Assembly: GCA_964576365.1 (NCBI GenBank)
Contig: CAZNUT010000017.1
Location: forward strand, 1-24,791
Source: CAZMJG01 sp964576365
GTDB lineage: Bacteria > Patescibacteriota > Microgenomatia > UBA1406 > GWC2-37-13
Length of the DNA stretch: 24,791 bases
Direction: 5' to 3'
In this document: one piece after another, positions 1-7,892 of the stretch
Layout: each line of letters opens with the position of its first letter
How positions within the stretch are numbered: position 1 is the stretch's first letter
The notes under the pieces: model-generated
Told to the model about the DNA's origin: nothing
Database searches by the model: none
What the model saw: the letters and a program-made list of their open reading frames with translations, nothing else
Translations under genes and position numbers: made by a program

Positions 1-20
1 GTGAAACTTGCCCTGTTTTA

Positions 21-50
21 AAAAACTATGGACGTAAGTCCGTAGTTTTT
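21..50. terminator. Bidirectional intrinsic terminator
   Basis: A 13-bp stem (21-33 with 38-50, one T-G pair) closes on a GTAA loop. It has an A-tract on one side and a T-tract on the other, so it can end transcription from either side: a rightward gene entering from the left edge and the leftward dut-thyA unit. A reading frame GTG...TAA at 1-21 could be the last codons of that left-hand gene, but this is too short to identify. Confidence 0.8.
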
Positions 51-167
51 TATTTGATGGGGGAATATTAATTCATATCTAGGATTATTTAAAGAGGACA
101 AAAGAGGCCCGTACAATTCATTTATGTAATCGAATAAAGTGCTATGACTCACGTAAATAATCATATG

Positions 168-1094
168 CTAGACAGCTACTGGGGCTTTGATTGCTGGCCA
201 GGGATCATACTCAGTCAATTCAAAGTCATCAATGGTAAATTCAAATATATTTTTTACGTCAGGATTTATTTTCATTTTTGGTAGGTTTTTAGGCTCACGG
301 GAGAGCTGGAGATTGACTTGCTCAATATGATTTTTATAGATATGAGCATCTCCAAATGTATGGACAAATTCGCCTGGTTCGTATCCAGTCACTTGAGCGA
401 TCATCATCGTGAGAAGCCCGTATGACGCAATATTAAACGGCACACCTAAAAACATATCTGCGCTGCGTTGATACAATTGGCAGGATAGTTTGCCATCATG
501 TATGTATATTTGAAAAAGTGAATGACAAGGTGGCAGTCCAGCTTTCGCCATTTCTTCTATGTCAGCTACATTCCATGCGCTCACGATTAAACGGCGAGAA
601 GTAGGATTTTGCTTTATTTGCTTTATCAATGTTTCAATTTGATCAATTTCACTTCCATCCGGTTTTTTCCAATGGCGCCATTGAACGCCATAAACTGGCC
701 CGAGGTTTCCCCATTTTTTTGCAAAGTTCACATCTGTTTTAATTTTTTCCACAAACTCTTCTTGATTAAGCGTACGTTCATTATGCGCGTTCGTATTATT
801 TTTATAAAATCGATAAGGCCAGTCATCCCAAATATGGACATTGTTGTCAACAAGATATTTGATGTTGGACTCTCCTTTTAAAAACCAGAGTAGTTCATGA
901 ATGATTCCACGCAAAAATATTTTTTTCGTGGTGAGGAGAGGAAAACCCTCTTTTAGATCAAAGCGGATTTGTCGTCCAAAAACACTGTGCGTGCCGGTAC
1001 CAGTACGATCATCTTTTTCCCCACCGGATACAAGAATATCTTTCAGCAAGTCGAGATAAGATTGTTCTCCTTTAGATAGTTTGAGGCTCTGCAT
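168..1094 (-). CDS. thyA: Thymidylate synthase (ThyA)
   Basis: Makes dTMP from dUMP using methylene-tetrahydrofolate in the cytoplasm. The family signature is complete: 'DRTGTGT' near the N-terminus, the 'SRR' phosphate-binding arginines, the nucleophile in 'PPCHSLFQ' (Cys190 counted from the chosen start), '[13 protein letters not shown]', and a C-terminal 'IKAPVAV' tail. At 308 residues it is longer than E. coli ThyA (264), owing to an insert after the 'HIWDDW' segment, as in lactobacillus-type enzymes. The reading frame is open to 1133, but I chose the ATG at 1094 because the longer version overlaps dut by 26 bases and adds residues unlike the family. That leaves 13 bases after the dut stop. 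dut and thyA form a natural pair: dut makes dUMP and thyA consumes it. Confidence 0.96.
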   Translation of the reverse strand: MQSLKLSKGEQSYLDLLKDILVSGGEKDDRTGTGTHSVFGRQIRFDLKEGFPLLTTKKIFLRGIIHELLWFLKGESNIKYLVDNNVHIWDDWPYRFYKNNTNAHNERTLNQEEFVEKIKTDVNFAKKWGNLGPVYGVQWRHWKKPDGSEIDQIETLIKQIKQNPTSRRLIVSAWNVADIEEMAKAGLPPCHSLFQIYIHDGKLSCQLYQRSADMFLGVPFNIASYGLLTMMIAQVTGYEPGEFVHTFGDAHIYKNHIEQVNLQLSREPKNLPKMKINPDVKNIFEFTIDDFELTEYDPWPAIKAPVAV

Positions 1095-1107
1095 AAATTT
1101 AAAGCAA

Positions 1108-1542
1108 TTATCTTCCAGTAGAACCAAAACCACCTCTTGACTCTTTTTTCATGGTTTCTTGTTCTGTAAATTCGCTTACTTTTGTTATTTTTACTAAAAG
1201 AGCTTGACCAATCCTTTCACCTTTTTGTACAACAACATCACTATCTGAGAAATTTAACATTTGAAGACCAATTTCATCTTGATCACCATGATAATCCTGA
1301 TCGATGACGCCGATTGAATTTGCCACAATCAGTGATTTTTTGAGTGGAGTAGAGCTTCTGCTTGCAAGCATGAGAAAGTATCCCTCAGGAACTTTAATGA
1401 TAAAATTGGTCGGAATGATAGTTGGCTGCCATCGAGGAATCGTGATATCTATTCTCGAGTATAGGTCAAAAGCAACCGCACCTTTGGTATGATACTGAGG
1501 TAGTGGTAATGTTTTGTCTATTCTTTTAATTTCAATTTGCAT
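1108..1542 (-). CDS. dut: dUTP diphosphatase (dUTPase)
   Basis: Hydrolyses dUTP to dUMP and pyrophosphate, keeping uracil out of DNA and feeding ThyA. At 144 residues it is a typical trimeric dUTPase, and all five motifs are visible: I 'AVAFDLYS' (22-29), II '[10 protein letters not shown]' (61-70), III '[13 protein letters not shown]' (75-87, with Asp81 at the water-activating position), IV 'GERIGQALL' (108-116) and V 'RGGFGSTG' (136-143). The C-terminal glycine-rich motif V is intact, so the enzyme is probably active. It is the first gene of the leftward dut-thyA unit. No Shine-Dalgarno sequence precedes the ATG; a TATACA box lies 7 nt upstream, suggesting a leaderless message. Confidence 0.96.
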   Translation of the reverse strand: MQIEIKRIDKTLPLPQYHTKGAVAFDLYSRIDITIPRWQPTIIPTNFIIKVPEGYFLMLASRSSTPLKKSLIVANSIGVIDQDYHGDQDEIGLQMLNFSDSDVVVQKGERIGQALLVKITKVSEFTEQETMKKESRGGFGSTGR

Positions 1543-1549
1543 AGCTCAT

Positions 1550-1555
1550 TGTATA
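1550..1555 (-). promoter_or_regulatory. Putative -10 box of dut (leaderless)
   Basis: On the minus strand TATACA ends 7 nt before the dut ATG, so transcription would start at or next to the start codon. No good -35 hexamer is seen at 16-18 bp; TTGAGA occurs but only 14 bp away. Confidence 0.4.
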
Positions 1556-2582
1556 GTAATACGGTAAAATCTCAAGTAAGAAAACATAACATAATAAGTT
1601 TATGCATCTTTACACATTTTTAAATATCATTTTTTAAATGATATATTGCATCTTATACAATTTATATTGTTCACTTTTTTATTCTTTTATTTTGATTGTT
1701 GTAAAAAGATAAATATTAATATGTCAAAATTTATGACATTATTTTAATATAACCTATTTTATTATATAAAAGATTTCAATAGTGCTTAATATATTGACAT
1801 ATAGTAAAAATATATAAAATAGTTAGGGTAAAATTGTCTCCGATCGTTTGCCTGAGAAAGGTGTGACCGCTACTAAATAGTAGAGATAAGTCAGTTTATT
1901 TATCCGTTATTTAGCCTCACTTTATCACTAAATGATTTAATCTGCTAGAGTAGTGAAGAATGACTTCATCTTTTCAAAAAGCCAATATCAAATGTGTTGA
2001 TGGTTGATGGGCAGAAAAAATTGTTTTTTCCCACAAGATATATGGTCTATGAGATGTTGAGGGAGTGCAATACTGCTCGCAGTGCTAAATACATATTCTT
2101 TATATTGATATTTGAGGTAAGAAGCATCACTTAAATATAAGTTATTGTGTTTAAGCGATATTTAGATTGTCTTAAAGCCTTTAAATAATAAAAATAGAGT
2201 TAGTCTGACAAACAAACAAGATGAAGTGAGTATATTTCAAAATTGCGATAGATGTGTACCTTTGATAATACAAGTTGCTCGAGTTTCTGCTTTAGCGCCT
2301 TCAAAAAGATGATGGATTTCAACACTATCATTTTTCCTGAGTAAAAAGCCCTTGCGCTATATACCTATTTTTGTCAGTAAAATCATGTTCAGGGCGAATA
2401 TGGCAATAGTGGCAAAGCTAAGATGAGGATCAGTATCGTCATTTACTAACGAAGTGCACAACTCAGGCAAAATGATCAAAAGATGAAGATTTGATCTTGG
2501 CTTTCTTCTCGAGTTAGTTTTTTATTCGAGAGTATATATGCAAAATTAGCGCTTAAAAGATTGTCTATATGTGTGTTATGTA

Positions 2583-2602
2583 TGTGGATAATTTGTGTAT
2601 AA
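2583..2602 (-). promoter_or_regulatory. Two tandem DnaA boxes
   Basis: TGTGGATAA (2583-2591) and TGTGTATAA (2594-2602) are exact complements of TTATCCACA and TTATACACA, the consensus DnaA box TTATNCACA. They have the same orientation with 2 bp between them, inside an AT-rich region without genes. This fits an oriC or a DnaA-regulated site. dnaA and dnaN are not in the window, so neither reading is settled. Confidence 0.55.
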
Positions 2603-2688
2603 CTTTTATTAAAACTATTTCAAAAAAACCTGAGTGCAGCTAGGATAGGGGGGTAGGGTATATGGATTCCCTTGGTGCATAATAAGGT

Positions 2689-2740
2689 GACTATTTGTGA
2701 ATTAAATATTCAGAATATAATCTTGGTCACTCAAATAGTC
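2689..2740. repeat. 9-bp inverted repeat
   Basis: GACTATTTG (2689-2697) and CAAATAGTC (2732-2740) are perfect complements separated by about 34 nt. They lie about 90 bp to the right of the DnaA boxes. No T-tract follows directly, so this is not a plain terminator. Confidence 0.35.
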
Positions 2741-3262
2741 TTACGATTTTTTTGTATGCAGATCTTTAATTTAAAACCGTGTTCATCAATTTTGTAACAT
2801 GTGAAGTTTCCTAAAATAGAGTATGCGAATGCCAAAGTTTCGGGGCAATCATCTTTCTTCATTTTAGTTTTAGACGTAAGATAACTTAAATATATAAAAA
2901 TGAAATATTAGGCTTCTTAATAAGACAAAATGTATATTTTGCTGCTGGATAGGCTTGATGTTATTTTTTGCATTTGAGGCTAAAAATAAGTGGTTTGGCA
3001 AATAAAAATAGGCACTGCCAATACTAAAAATCAAAGATTTGAACTTCTATGATGCTTTATAAATTGTGAAGAAAAAGCAGAGTGAGCTTTTTTTTGAAAT
3101 AGCCTGTCAGAAAAAACAATATAGAAGGTATCGTAAAATTGTTTTTTAAAATGTTTCTCAATTTAGGTAAAGAGAAAATTTACTATAACTTATTTTTTTC
3201 TTATTTACTATAAGAAATACAATGTATAAAAGGCTTTAGAAAGCTAAATAGTATTTTTGTAT

Positions 3263-4225
3263 TTATATTTTATAAGCCTTTAAAAAGGTAGAAAAATCTA
3301 CGGCTTTCTTACCTTCCAGTTGAACACGTTTTATAGTCAATTTTTTATCATCATTGATAGAGCAATCTACGATTTTTAATCGTAATTTTCGACCCTCATG
3401 TATGATTTCTGTCCAGATGCCTGGCCAAGGATCAAAGGCGCGAAACATGCGATCTACGATAGTGGCTGTGTACCCAGAATGAGTCAGAATGTCGTGATGA
3501 GTGTTAAAATATCTCTTTATGACGTGTGGCATATATTCTGCCTTTATTTTTTGACCATTAAGTGCATCGTTGAGAAAGAGAGCAGGTATATATCCATCCT
3601 GTCTTGTTATTTTCGGCGTGTAGGTCGCCGATGATTCATCCTGGCCAACTTGTTTAATATTTTCGTGATTAGTAAGTAGTTGCTCGAGTAGGTTTGATGC
3701 TTCATGAGCAAGAATGGGTTCTATATCTGTGCGTTTTACTAAAGAGTTGAGGGGGATTTTGGTTTGGGCAAGTATATCGCCAGCATCAAGTTTGGCAACC
3801 ATCTGCATGATAGTGACGCCTGTCTCATGATCTCCGGCAAGAATCGGCGCAATAGTTGGTGAAGCGCCTCGATATTTTGGCAAAAGAGAAGGATGTATAT
3901 TCCAAAACCCTTTGGGAAAAGAGTCTAGTAGTTTTTGCGGAATAAGCTTACTGTATGCAAACAGAATACCAAGTTCTAGACGCATTTCTTTGATTTGCTG
4001 CAGAAGGATGTCGATATTTTCATTTTTGTTTAAGTCAAGATCAAAAAAAGAAATACTATGTTTAATAGCGTATGTTTTGGCCGCTGTAGGAGTAGATGTC
4101 AAATGTTTGCCAGCTGGTTTATCTGGTTGTGTTACCACGAGTTTGATCAGATGTGCATTTTGATTAACAAGATCGTTTAGAGTGATGACAGCCAGTTCTG
4201 GTGAGCCAAAAAAAGCAATATTCAT
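3263..4225 (-). CDS. fmt: Methionyl-tRNA formyltransferase
   Basis: Formylates the initiator Met-tRNA using 10-formyl-tetrahydrofolate, in the cytoplasm. Its 320 residues match the usual 310-320. The N-terminal formyltransferase domain carries the catalytic triad Asn109-His111-Asp147, seen in 'NIHPSLLPKYRG' and 'KLDAGDIL', and 'GVTIMQM' lies between them. The C-terminal tRNA-binding domain has 'RAFDPWPGIW'. About 30 residues near 220-255 look like an insertion relative to the E. coli protein. It stands alone, without the usual partner def, and ends next to the long region without genes. It starts 46 bp downstream of the stop of the preceding leftward gene and could be co-transcribed with it. 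I see no Shine-Dalgarno sequence. Confidence 0.95.
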   Translation of the reverse strand: MNIAFFGSPELAVITLNDLVNQNAHLIKLVVTQPDKPAGKHLTSTPTAAKTYAIKHSISFFDLDLNKNENIDILLQQIKEMRLELGILFAYSKLIPQKLLDSFPKGFWNIHPSLLPKYRGASPTIAPILAGDHETGVTIMQMVAKLDAGDILAQTKIPLNSLVKRTDIEPILAHEASNLLEQLLTNHENIKQVGQDESSATYTPKITRQDGYIPALFLNDALNGQKIKAEYMPHVIKRYFNTHHDILTHSGYTATIVDRMFRAFDPWPGIWTEIIHEGRKLRLKIVDCSINDDKKLTIKRVQLEGKKAVDFSTFLKAYKI

Positions 4226-4271
4226 AGATTAAATAAGGTTGTAGGTCTTAGGTGTTAGCTGTTAGATTTTA

Positions 4272-4760
4272 TTACTCAATAAATGTAAGTGTCTTGGTGA
4301 TAAGTTCTAACACGTTATCAGAGATACGAAATACAATCGTTTTTTTATTTTGGGGGTGTTGTATTGAAAATACATTTAAACCATTTATTGTCCGACGAAC
4401 AGATACTTTTTTATTAGCAAATTCCATAACTTGAGTTTTTCCATCCGAAGAGAGTATATTTTGATCTTTGTCGCATGAAATCTCGATGTTATTTTCTTTG
4501 TAATTACCTATTTGAGCGCTTTGAGTTGACTCTTTTTTGTCTTTCAAAGAAGAAGGAAGTAAAAAACTCACTCCACAACCTTCATGTAAATATTCATACA
4601 TAACGATTGGTTTTTCTGGGGTAGGAGTAGTTGTTACATAAACTATTGTTTCTTTTGCGGGCGTTGCAACCGAGACGATTTTACCATATTTTACACCCGC
4701 AACAAACGTGCAAGCTAAGATAAGTAGGCCTGGCAAAAAGAGCAATTTGATCCTCTTCAT
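4272..4760 (-). CDS. Membrane-anchored hypothetical protein
   Basis: A 162-residue protein that I do not recognise. Residues 1-25 are a short basic start and a hydrophobic stretch ('LLFLPGLLILACTFVAG'), either a signal anchor or a signal peptide. A Thr/Pro-rich linker ('VTTTPTPEKP') follows, then a roughly 110-residue domain with two cysteines, likely outside the membrane. Such a layout is typical of small surface or envelope proteins. The frame is open to 4895, but I chose the ATG at 4760 because the hydrophobic segment then sits at the N-terminus, a -10-like TATACT (4768-4773) ends 7 nt upstream, and the longer version would cover the opposite-strand RNA promoter and part of the RNA gene. 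It may be co-transcribed with fmt. Confidence 0.7.
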   Translation of the reverse strand: MKRIKLLFLPGLLILACTFVAGVKYGKIVSVATPAKETIVYVTTTPTPEKPIVMYEYLHEGCGVSFLLPSSLKDKKESTQSAQIGNYKENNIEISCDKDQNILSSDGKTQVMEFANKKVSVRRTINGLNVFSIQHPQNKKTIVFRISDNVLELITKTLTFIE

Positions 4761-4793
4761 ATGAAAAAGTATATCATAGGAGTGCATTTTCAT

Positions 4794-4822
4794 TTGACAC
4801 ACAGACAAAAGGAGGGTATGAT
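4794..4822 (+). promoter_or_regulatory. Strong sigma70-type promoter for the structured RNA
   Basis: TTGACA (4794-4799), a 17-bp spacer and TATGAT (4817-4822) make a near-consensus promoter. The expected start, about 4828-4830, falls at the 5' end of the closing stem of the RNA feature that follows. Confidence 0.75.
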
Positions 4823-4828
4823 AAAGTA

Positions 4829-4997
4829 TCCTCCAAATGAAATAGCGAACTGAAATCTTTTTTGAACAATCATTTTGAGGGTAACTCCCAAGCAATTGGG
4901 ACTATAAAGTGTAGTTCTGAATATAGATCAAATCAGACGCACCAACCCGTATTTTCTTGAAAAAAAGATTCAAAAACATTTCATGCGGAGGTTTTTT
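4829..4997 (+). ncRNA. ssrS: Structured RNA, 6S-like (putative)
   Basis: About 168 nt without a reading frame, running from a strong promoter to a T6 tract. The ends pair: CCTCC (4830-4834) with GGAGG (4987-4991), then ATGAAAT (4837-4843) with ATTTCAT (4978-4984) across a 2x2 internal loop. Further in, AATCTTTTTT (4854-4863) pairs with AAAAAAGATT (4961-4970). The centre holds a TCCCAA/TTGGGA hairpin capped by a GCAA tetraloop (4886-4901). The T6 tract at 4992-4997 directly after GGAGG would end transcription. A long interrupted rod with a wide central bubble is the architecture of 6S RNA, which binds the housekeeping RNA polymerase. The shape and length fit, but I did not match conserved 6S bases, so the family name is tentative; an unknown RNA class is possible. 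Confidence 0.6.
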
Positions 4998-5004
4998 ATA
5001 CCTC

Positions 5005-5032
5005 TTGAAATTAATCAAAACAAGGGTATAAT
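5005..5032 (+). promoter_or_regulatory. Promoter of rho
   Basis: TTGAAA (5005-5010), 16 bp, then a perfect TATAAT (5027-5032). The predicted start near 5039 gives rho a leader of about 79 nt. The promoter sits directly after the terminator of the upstream RNA, so the two units appear to be transcribed separately. Confidence 0.7.
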
Positions 5033-5117
5033 AAGATCACTATATCGCTAATCTTTCCTTCAGGCGTATTTTTTCCAACGTTATTACCCCAATTAATTAC
5101 TATTTTTCATATCTTTT

Positions 5118-6431
5118 ATGGTATCTCCGAAGAATGATCTTCAGCAGGAAGCTGGATCTCTCGATGTTTCCTCTATGTTAGAAACCTACGAATCAAAGCC
5201 GATTGAAGTCTTTGAGCCTACTTTTGCCGCAGCGCAGACAGGAGCGAAGACCACATCTCCTCCCGAAGATTCACAATCAGGGAAGAAATATCAAAAAGAT
5301 TTACAAAGAGACCTTGAAAATAGTTATCCGGCCAAAGGAATTCTGGAAATTACTATTGGTGGATACGGATTTTTGCGTCAAGGCTATGCAATAGATCCAA
5401 ATAAAGATATTTATGTTTCTACCTCTCAAATTCGACGTTTCTGGTTGCGCAAAGGAGATGAAGTAGAAGGTCTTGCCCGAGCTCCAAAAGATGGAGAGCG
5501 TTTTCATAGTCTTTTACTCATCAAAAAAATAAACGGTGCCGAGATGACAGAAGAGCAAAGCCGTACAAGAAAAAATTTTGATGAGCTTACTTCGCTTCAT
5601 CCTAATAGACAAATAAAGATGGAGACGGATGCAGATATATTGACTACCCGTATCATAGATATTTTCTCACCAATTGGTTTTGGTCAACGCGCGCTTGTCG
5701 TTTCACAACCAAAAGCTGGAAAAACCACTTTTTTGAAAGATATTGCTGAGGCTATCGCAAAAAATCATCCCGAAGCATACATGATTGCAGTTCTTATTGG
5801 TGAGCGTCCGGAAGAAGTGACCGAAATCAAACGATTTATTAAAGGCGAGGTGGCATCTTCTCATTTTGACGAAACACCCAGACAGCAGACCAAAGTTGCG
5901 ACTCTTGCATTGGAAAGAGCAAAACGATTGGTCGAAATGGGTAAAGATGTGGTAATTTTGCTTGATTCTATCACGAGACTTGCACGAGCTTTTAACCTTT
6001 CGATCACCAATTCAGGTCGTACATTGTCCGGAGGATTTGATCCACAGGCACTTTTTCCCGCTAAGAAATTTTTAGGCGCCGCAAGAAACTGTGAAGAAGG
6101 GGGAAGTCTTACGATCATTGGTACTGCACTTGTTGGCACAGAGTCCCGTATGGATGATCTTATTTATGAGGAGCTTAAAGGTACCGGCAATATGGAAATT
6201 CATCTTGAGCGAAAAATTGCTGAGATGCGCGTATATCCTGCAGTCAATATTTCCAAATCAGGAACAAGACATGAAGAACTTATTTTTGATAAAGAAACAT
6301 TTAAGCGAGTTACTACTCTCAGAAGAATGATGGCTCTAAGAACAGTAGAGGAGGGAATCATGGCTCTCATCGACAAATTGCCAAAAACAAAAAATAATAA
6401 AGAATTTCTCGAGTCACTACACAAAGGATAA
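5118..6431 (+). CDS. rho: Transcription termination factor Rho
   Basis: A hexameric RNA-dependent ATPase that ends transcription. At 437 residues it is close to the usual ~420. Residues 1-70 are a low-complexity N-terminus in place of the standard helical start. The RNA-binding cold-shock-like domain follows with 'GGYGFLR' (81-87). The RecA-like motor has the P-loop 'PKAGKTT' (198-204), 'GERPEEV' with the catalytic Glu (228-234), Walker B 'ILLDS' (280-284), the Q-loop region 'SGGFDPQALFPAKKF' and the R-loop 'KGTGNMEI' (354-361). Every functional loop is present, so it should be active. It is followed 14 bp later by the CsoR-like gene, probably on one message. The 79-nt leader might be used for autoregulation, as is known for rho elsewhere, but no specific element is recognised. 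Confidence 0.97.
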   Translation: MVSPKNDLQQEAGSLDVSSMLETYESKPIEVFEPTFAAAQTGAKTTSPPEDSQSGKKYQKDLQRDLENSYPAKGILEITIGGYGFLRQGYAIDPNKDIYVSTSQIRRFWLRKGDEVEGLARAPKDGERFHSLLLIKKINGAEMTEEQSRTRKNFDELTSLHPNRQIKMETDADILTTRIIDIFSPIGFGQRALVVSQPKAGKTTFLKDIAEAIAKNHPEAYMIAVLIGERPEEVTEIKRFIKGEVASSHFDETPRQQTKVATLALERAKRLVEMGKDVVILLDSITRLARAFNLSITNSGRTLSGGFDPQALFPAKKFLGAARNCEEGGSLTIIGTALVGTESRMDDLIYEELKGTGNMEIHLERKIAEMRVYPAVNISKSGTRHEELIFDKETFKRVTTLRRMMALRTVEEGIMALIDKLPKTKNNKEFLESLHKG

Positions 6432-6445
6432 GGTACCATATAGGT

Positions 6446-6676
6446 ATGGATTCACTTGATAAACGAGTTAGTCGGATTTTGGGCCAGATGAAAGGTATTC
6501 AGAAAATGGTCAAAGAGCAGCGTGACTATAGCGAGATTCTTCAACAAATTGCATCAGTCAAAAAAGCCATTGACGGATGTACAAAAGAAATTTTGTTAAA
6601 GTACGCTCGTGAGGCTATTCCTTCTGAAAAATCCCAACAATTTGAAAAGATACTGCAGCAAGTTATTGATTTGTAG
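6446..6676 (+). CDS. CsoR/FrmR-family repressor without the metal ligands
   Basis: A 76-residue all-helical protein of the metal- or formaldehyde-sensing repressor family (DUF156). The pattern 'RVSRILGQMKGIQKMV' followed by 'ILQQIASVKKAID' matches the family core, which forms tetramers that bind operator DNA. The usual sensing residues are missing. The Cys in the 'rdC' position is Tyr ('RDYSEI'), and the later His/Cys site reads 'LKYAREA'. The only Cys is in 'DGCTKEI', outside the standard Cu site. It may respond to another signal or act as a constitutive DNA-binding protein. It lies 14 bp after rho and about 100 bp before trxB, so a redox-linked role is possible but unproven. Confidence 0.8.
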   Translation: MDSLDKRVSRILGQMKGIQKMVKEQRDYSEILQQIASVKKAIDGCTKEILLKYAREAIPSEKSQQFEKILQQVIDL

Positions 6677-6783
6677 CAGATTTTAGCATTAAAGTGCTTA
6701 ATTTTAAGAAATAGATCAAGTAAAAAGTAAAAGTGCCACGCAAGAATGAAGAAGCTTTTACCTTTTACATTCATTTTAGATTT

Positions 6784-7770
6784 ATGTCAAAACATAAACT
6801 CATCATTATTGGTGGAGGTCCAGCAGGACTCAGTGCAGCTTTATATGCGGCCCGAGCTGGCTTGAAACCCCTACTTTTTGCAGGTTCACCCCCGGGAGGA
6901 CAATTGATGCTTACCTCAGAGGTGGAAAATTTTCCTGGAAGAGAGTCTATTTTGGGACCAGAGCTTGTTGAAACGCTCCGAAAACAGGCACTTTTTTTTG
7001 GTACACAAATCATCGATGAAAATGTTCAGCCTCTCAAAAAAACAAATGCACCTTTTACTGTTGTAGAAAGCGCAGGTAAAGAATATCAGACAGAATCTGT
7101 GATTGTCGCGACTGGAGCAAAAGCTCTCTGGCTAGGACTGGAGTCTGAGACGCGCTTAAAGGGTAGAGGGGTGTCAGCATGCGCTACATGCGATGGATTT
7201 TTTTTCAAAAATAAGATTGTGGCCGTAGTTGGCGGAGGAGATACCGCGATGGAAGAGGCGCAGACGTTGACCCGCTTTGCCAAGATGGTATATCTTATTC
7301 ACAGAAGAGATTCGTTCAAAGCCTCGCGCATCATGCAGGAACGTGTGACAACCAATCCTAAAATCACGCTCATTTTGCAAAATGAGATCGTGGAAATTAT
7401 GGGTGAAGCAAAGGTGACAGGGGTTCGTTTAAAAAATCCGTTTAAAGGACACAAAGAAATAGCTTTGGATGGTGTATTTGTTGCTATTGGTCATAAACCA
7501 GATACAAATATTGTTTCATTTTTACAATGTGATCCAAAAGGGTATATATATACAGCTCAAACATTTGCAAGTTTTATAGCAAGTTCGGGTAAGAATTTTT
7601 CGAAAACAAATCAATTCGACTACGTATATCCTTCATCAACTTCGATTCCCGGAATTTTTGCTGCTGGCGATTGCGTTGATCATCTCTATAAACAGGCAGG
7701 AACTGCAGCGGGTATGGGTGTAGCTGCGGCGCTTGATGTAGAGAGATGGTTGGCAAATAGATCCCTCTGA
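6784..7770 (+). CDS. trxB: Thioredoxin reductase-like flavoprotein
   Basis: An NAD(P)H-dependent FAD enzyme that reduces thioredoxin in the cytoplasm. It has 328 residues. The FAD-binding motif is 'GGGPAG' (10-15), the redox-active pair lies in 'CATC' (Cys133, Cys136), the second Rossmann motif is 'GGGDTA' (150-155) with 'HRRD' after it, and the C-terminal FAD motif is 'FAAGD' (292-296). About 25 extra residues (roughly 257-283) sit before 'IPGIFAAGD', where the family usually has only a few. 'HRR' is the motif usually linked to NADPH preference. The frame is open from a GTG at 6733, but I use the ATG at 6784 because the family starts just before the FAD motif. A 12-bp near-perfect inverted repeat (6722-6733 with 6765-6776) lies in the leader. 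Confidence 0.92.
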   Translation: MSKHKLIIIGGGPAGLSAALYAARAGLKPLLFAGSPPGGQLMLTSEVENFPGRESILGPELVETLRKQALFFGTQIIDENVQPLKKTNAPFTVVESAGKEYQTESVIVATGAKALWLGLESETRLKGRGVSACATCDGFFFKNKIVAVVGGGDTAMEEAQTLTRFAKMVYLIHRRDSFKASRIMQERVTTNPKITLILQNEIVEIMGEAKVTGVRLKNPFKGHKEIALDGVFVAIGHKPDTNIVSFLQCDPKGYIYTAQTFASFIASSGKNFSKTNQFDYVYPSSTSIPGIFAAGDCVDHLYKQAGTAAGMGVAAALDVERWLANRSL

Positions 7771-7780
7771 CAATGTAATT

Positions 7781-7819
7781 TTATACCATTAGAAATAAGG
7801 CCTGGTTATAAGATTTTTT
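7781..7819 (+). terminator. Intrinsic terminator after trxB
   Basis: TTATACCA (7781-7788) pairs with TGGTTATAA (7803-7811) with one bulge, followed after GA by T6 (7814-7819). It sits just past the trxB stop and would end the rho-csoR-trxB unit. Confidence 0.6.
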
Positions 7820-7892
7820 AAAATGATAGTTCTCAAGCAAAGACATTTCTGTTCTGCTAATTATTGTTTTTATTAAAAAAATATCTGTATTT

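Larger units (their letters stand above)
1543..3262. other. Long AT-rich region without genes
   Basis: About 1.7 kb with no reading frame of 60 codons on either strand and no tRNA, rRNA, tmRNA or RNase P hallmark that I can see. It contains two tandem DnaA boxes (2583-2602), a G-rich patch at 2641-2665, a 9-bp inverted repeat at 2689/2740 and a weak A/T-flanked hairpin at 3072-3092. A TTGACA followed 15 bp later by TAAAAT (around 1795-1820) could be a weak rightward promoter. I recognise no decayed protein, and the length is striking in an otherwise gene-dense window. Confidence 0.6.

Noticed and set aside
1095..1133. N-terminal extension of thyA
   Set aside because: It overlaps dut by 26 bp and encodes residues without family similarity.
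1543..3262. RNase P RNA, tmRNA, SRP RNA or tRNA in the region without genes
   Set aside because: I looked for their conserved cores (for example the T-loop TTCGA pattern and the RNase P GAGGAAAGTCC-type core) and found none.
4761..4895. Longer start of the small membrane-anchored protein
   Set aside because: It would run over a strong promoter and the structured RNA on the other strand and would bury the signal anchor inside the protein.
6733..6783. N-terminal extension of trxB from GTG 6733
   Set aside because: It adds 17 residues unlike the family and overlaps a leader inverted repeat; the ATG at 6784 gives the usual start before the FAD motif.
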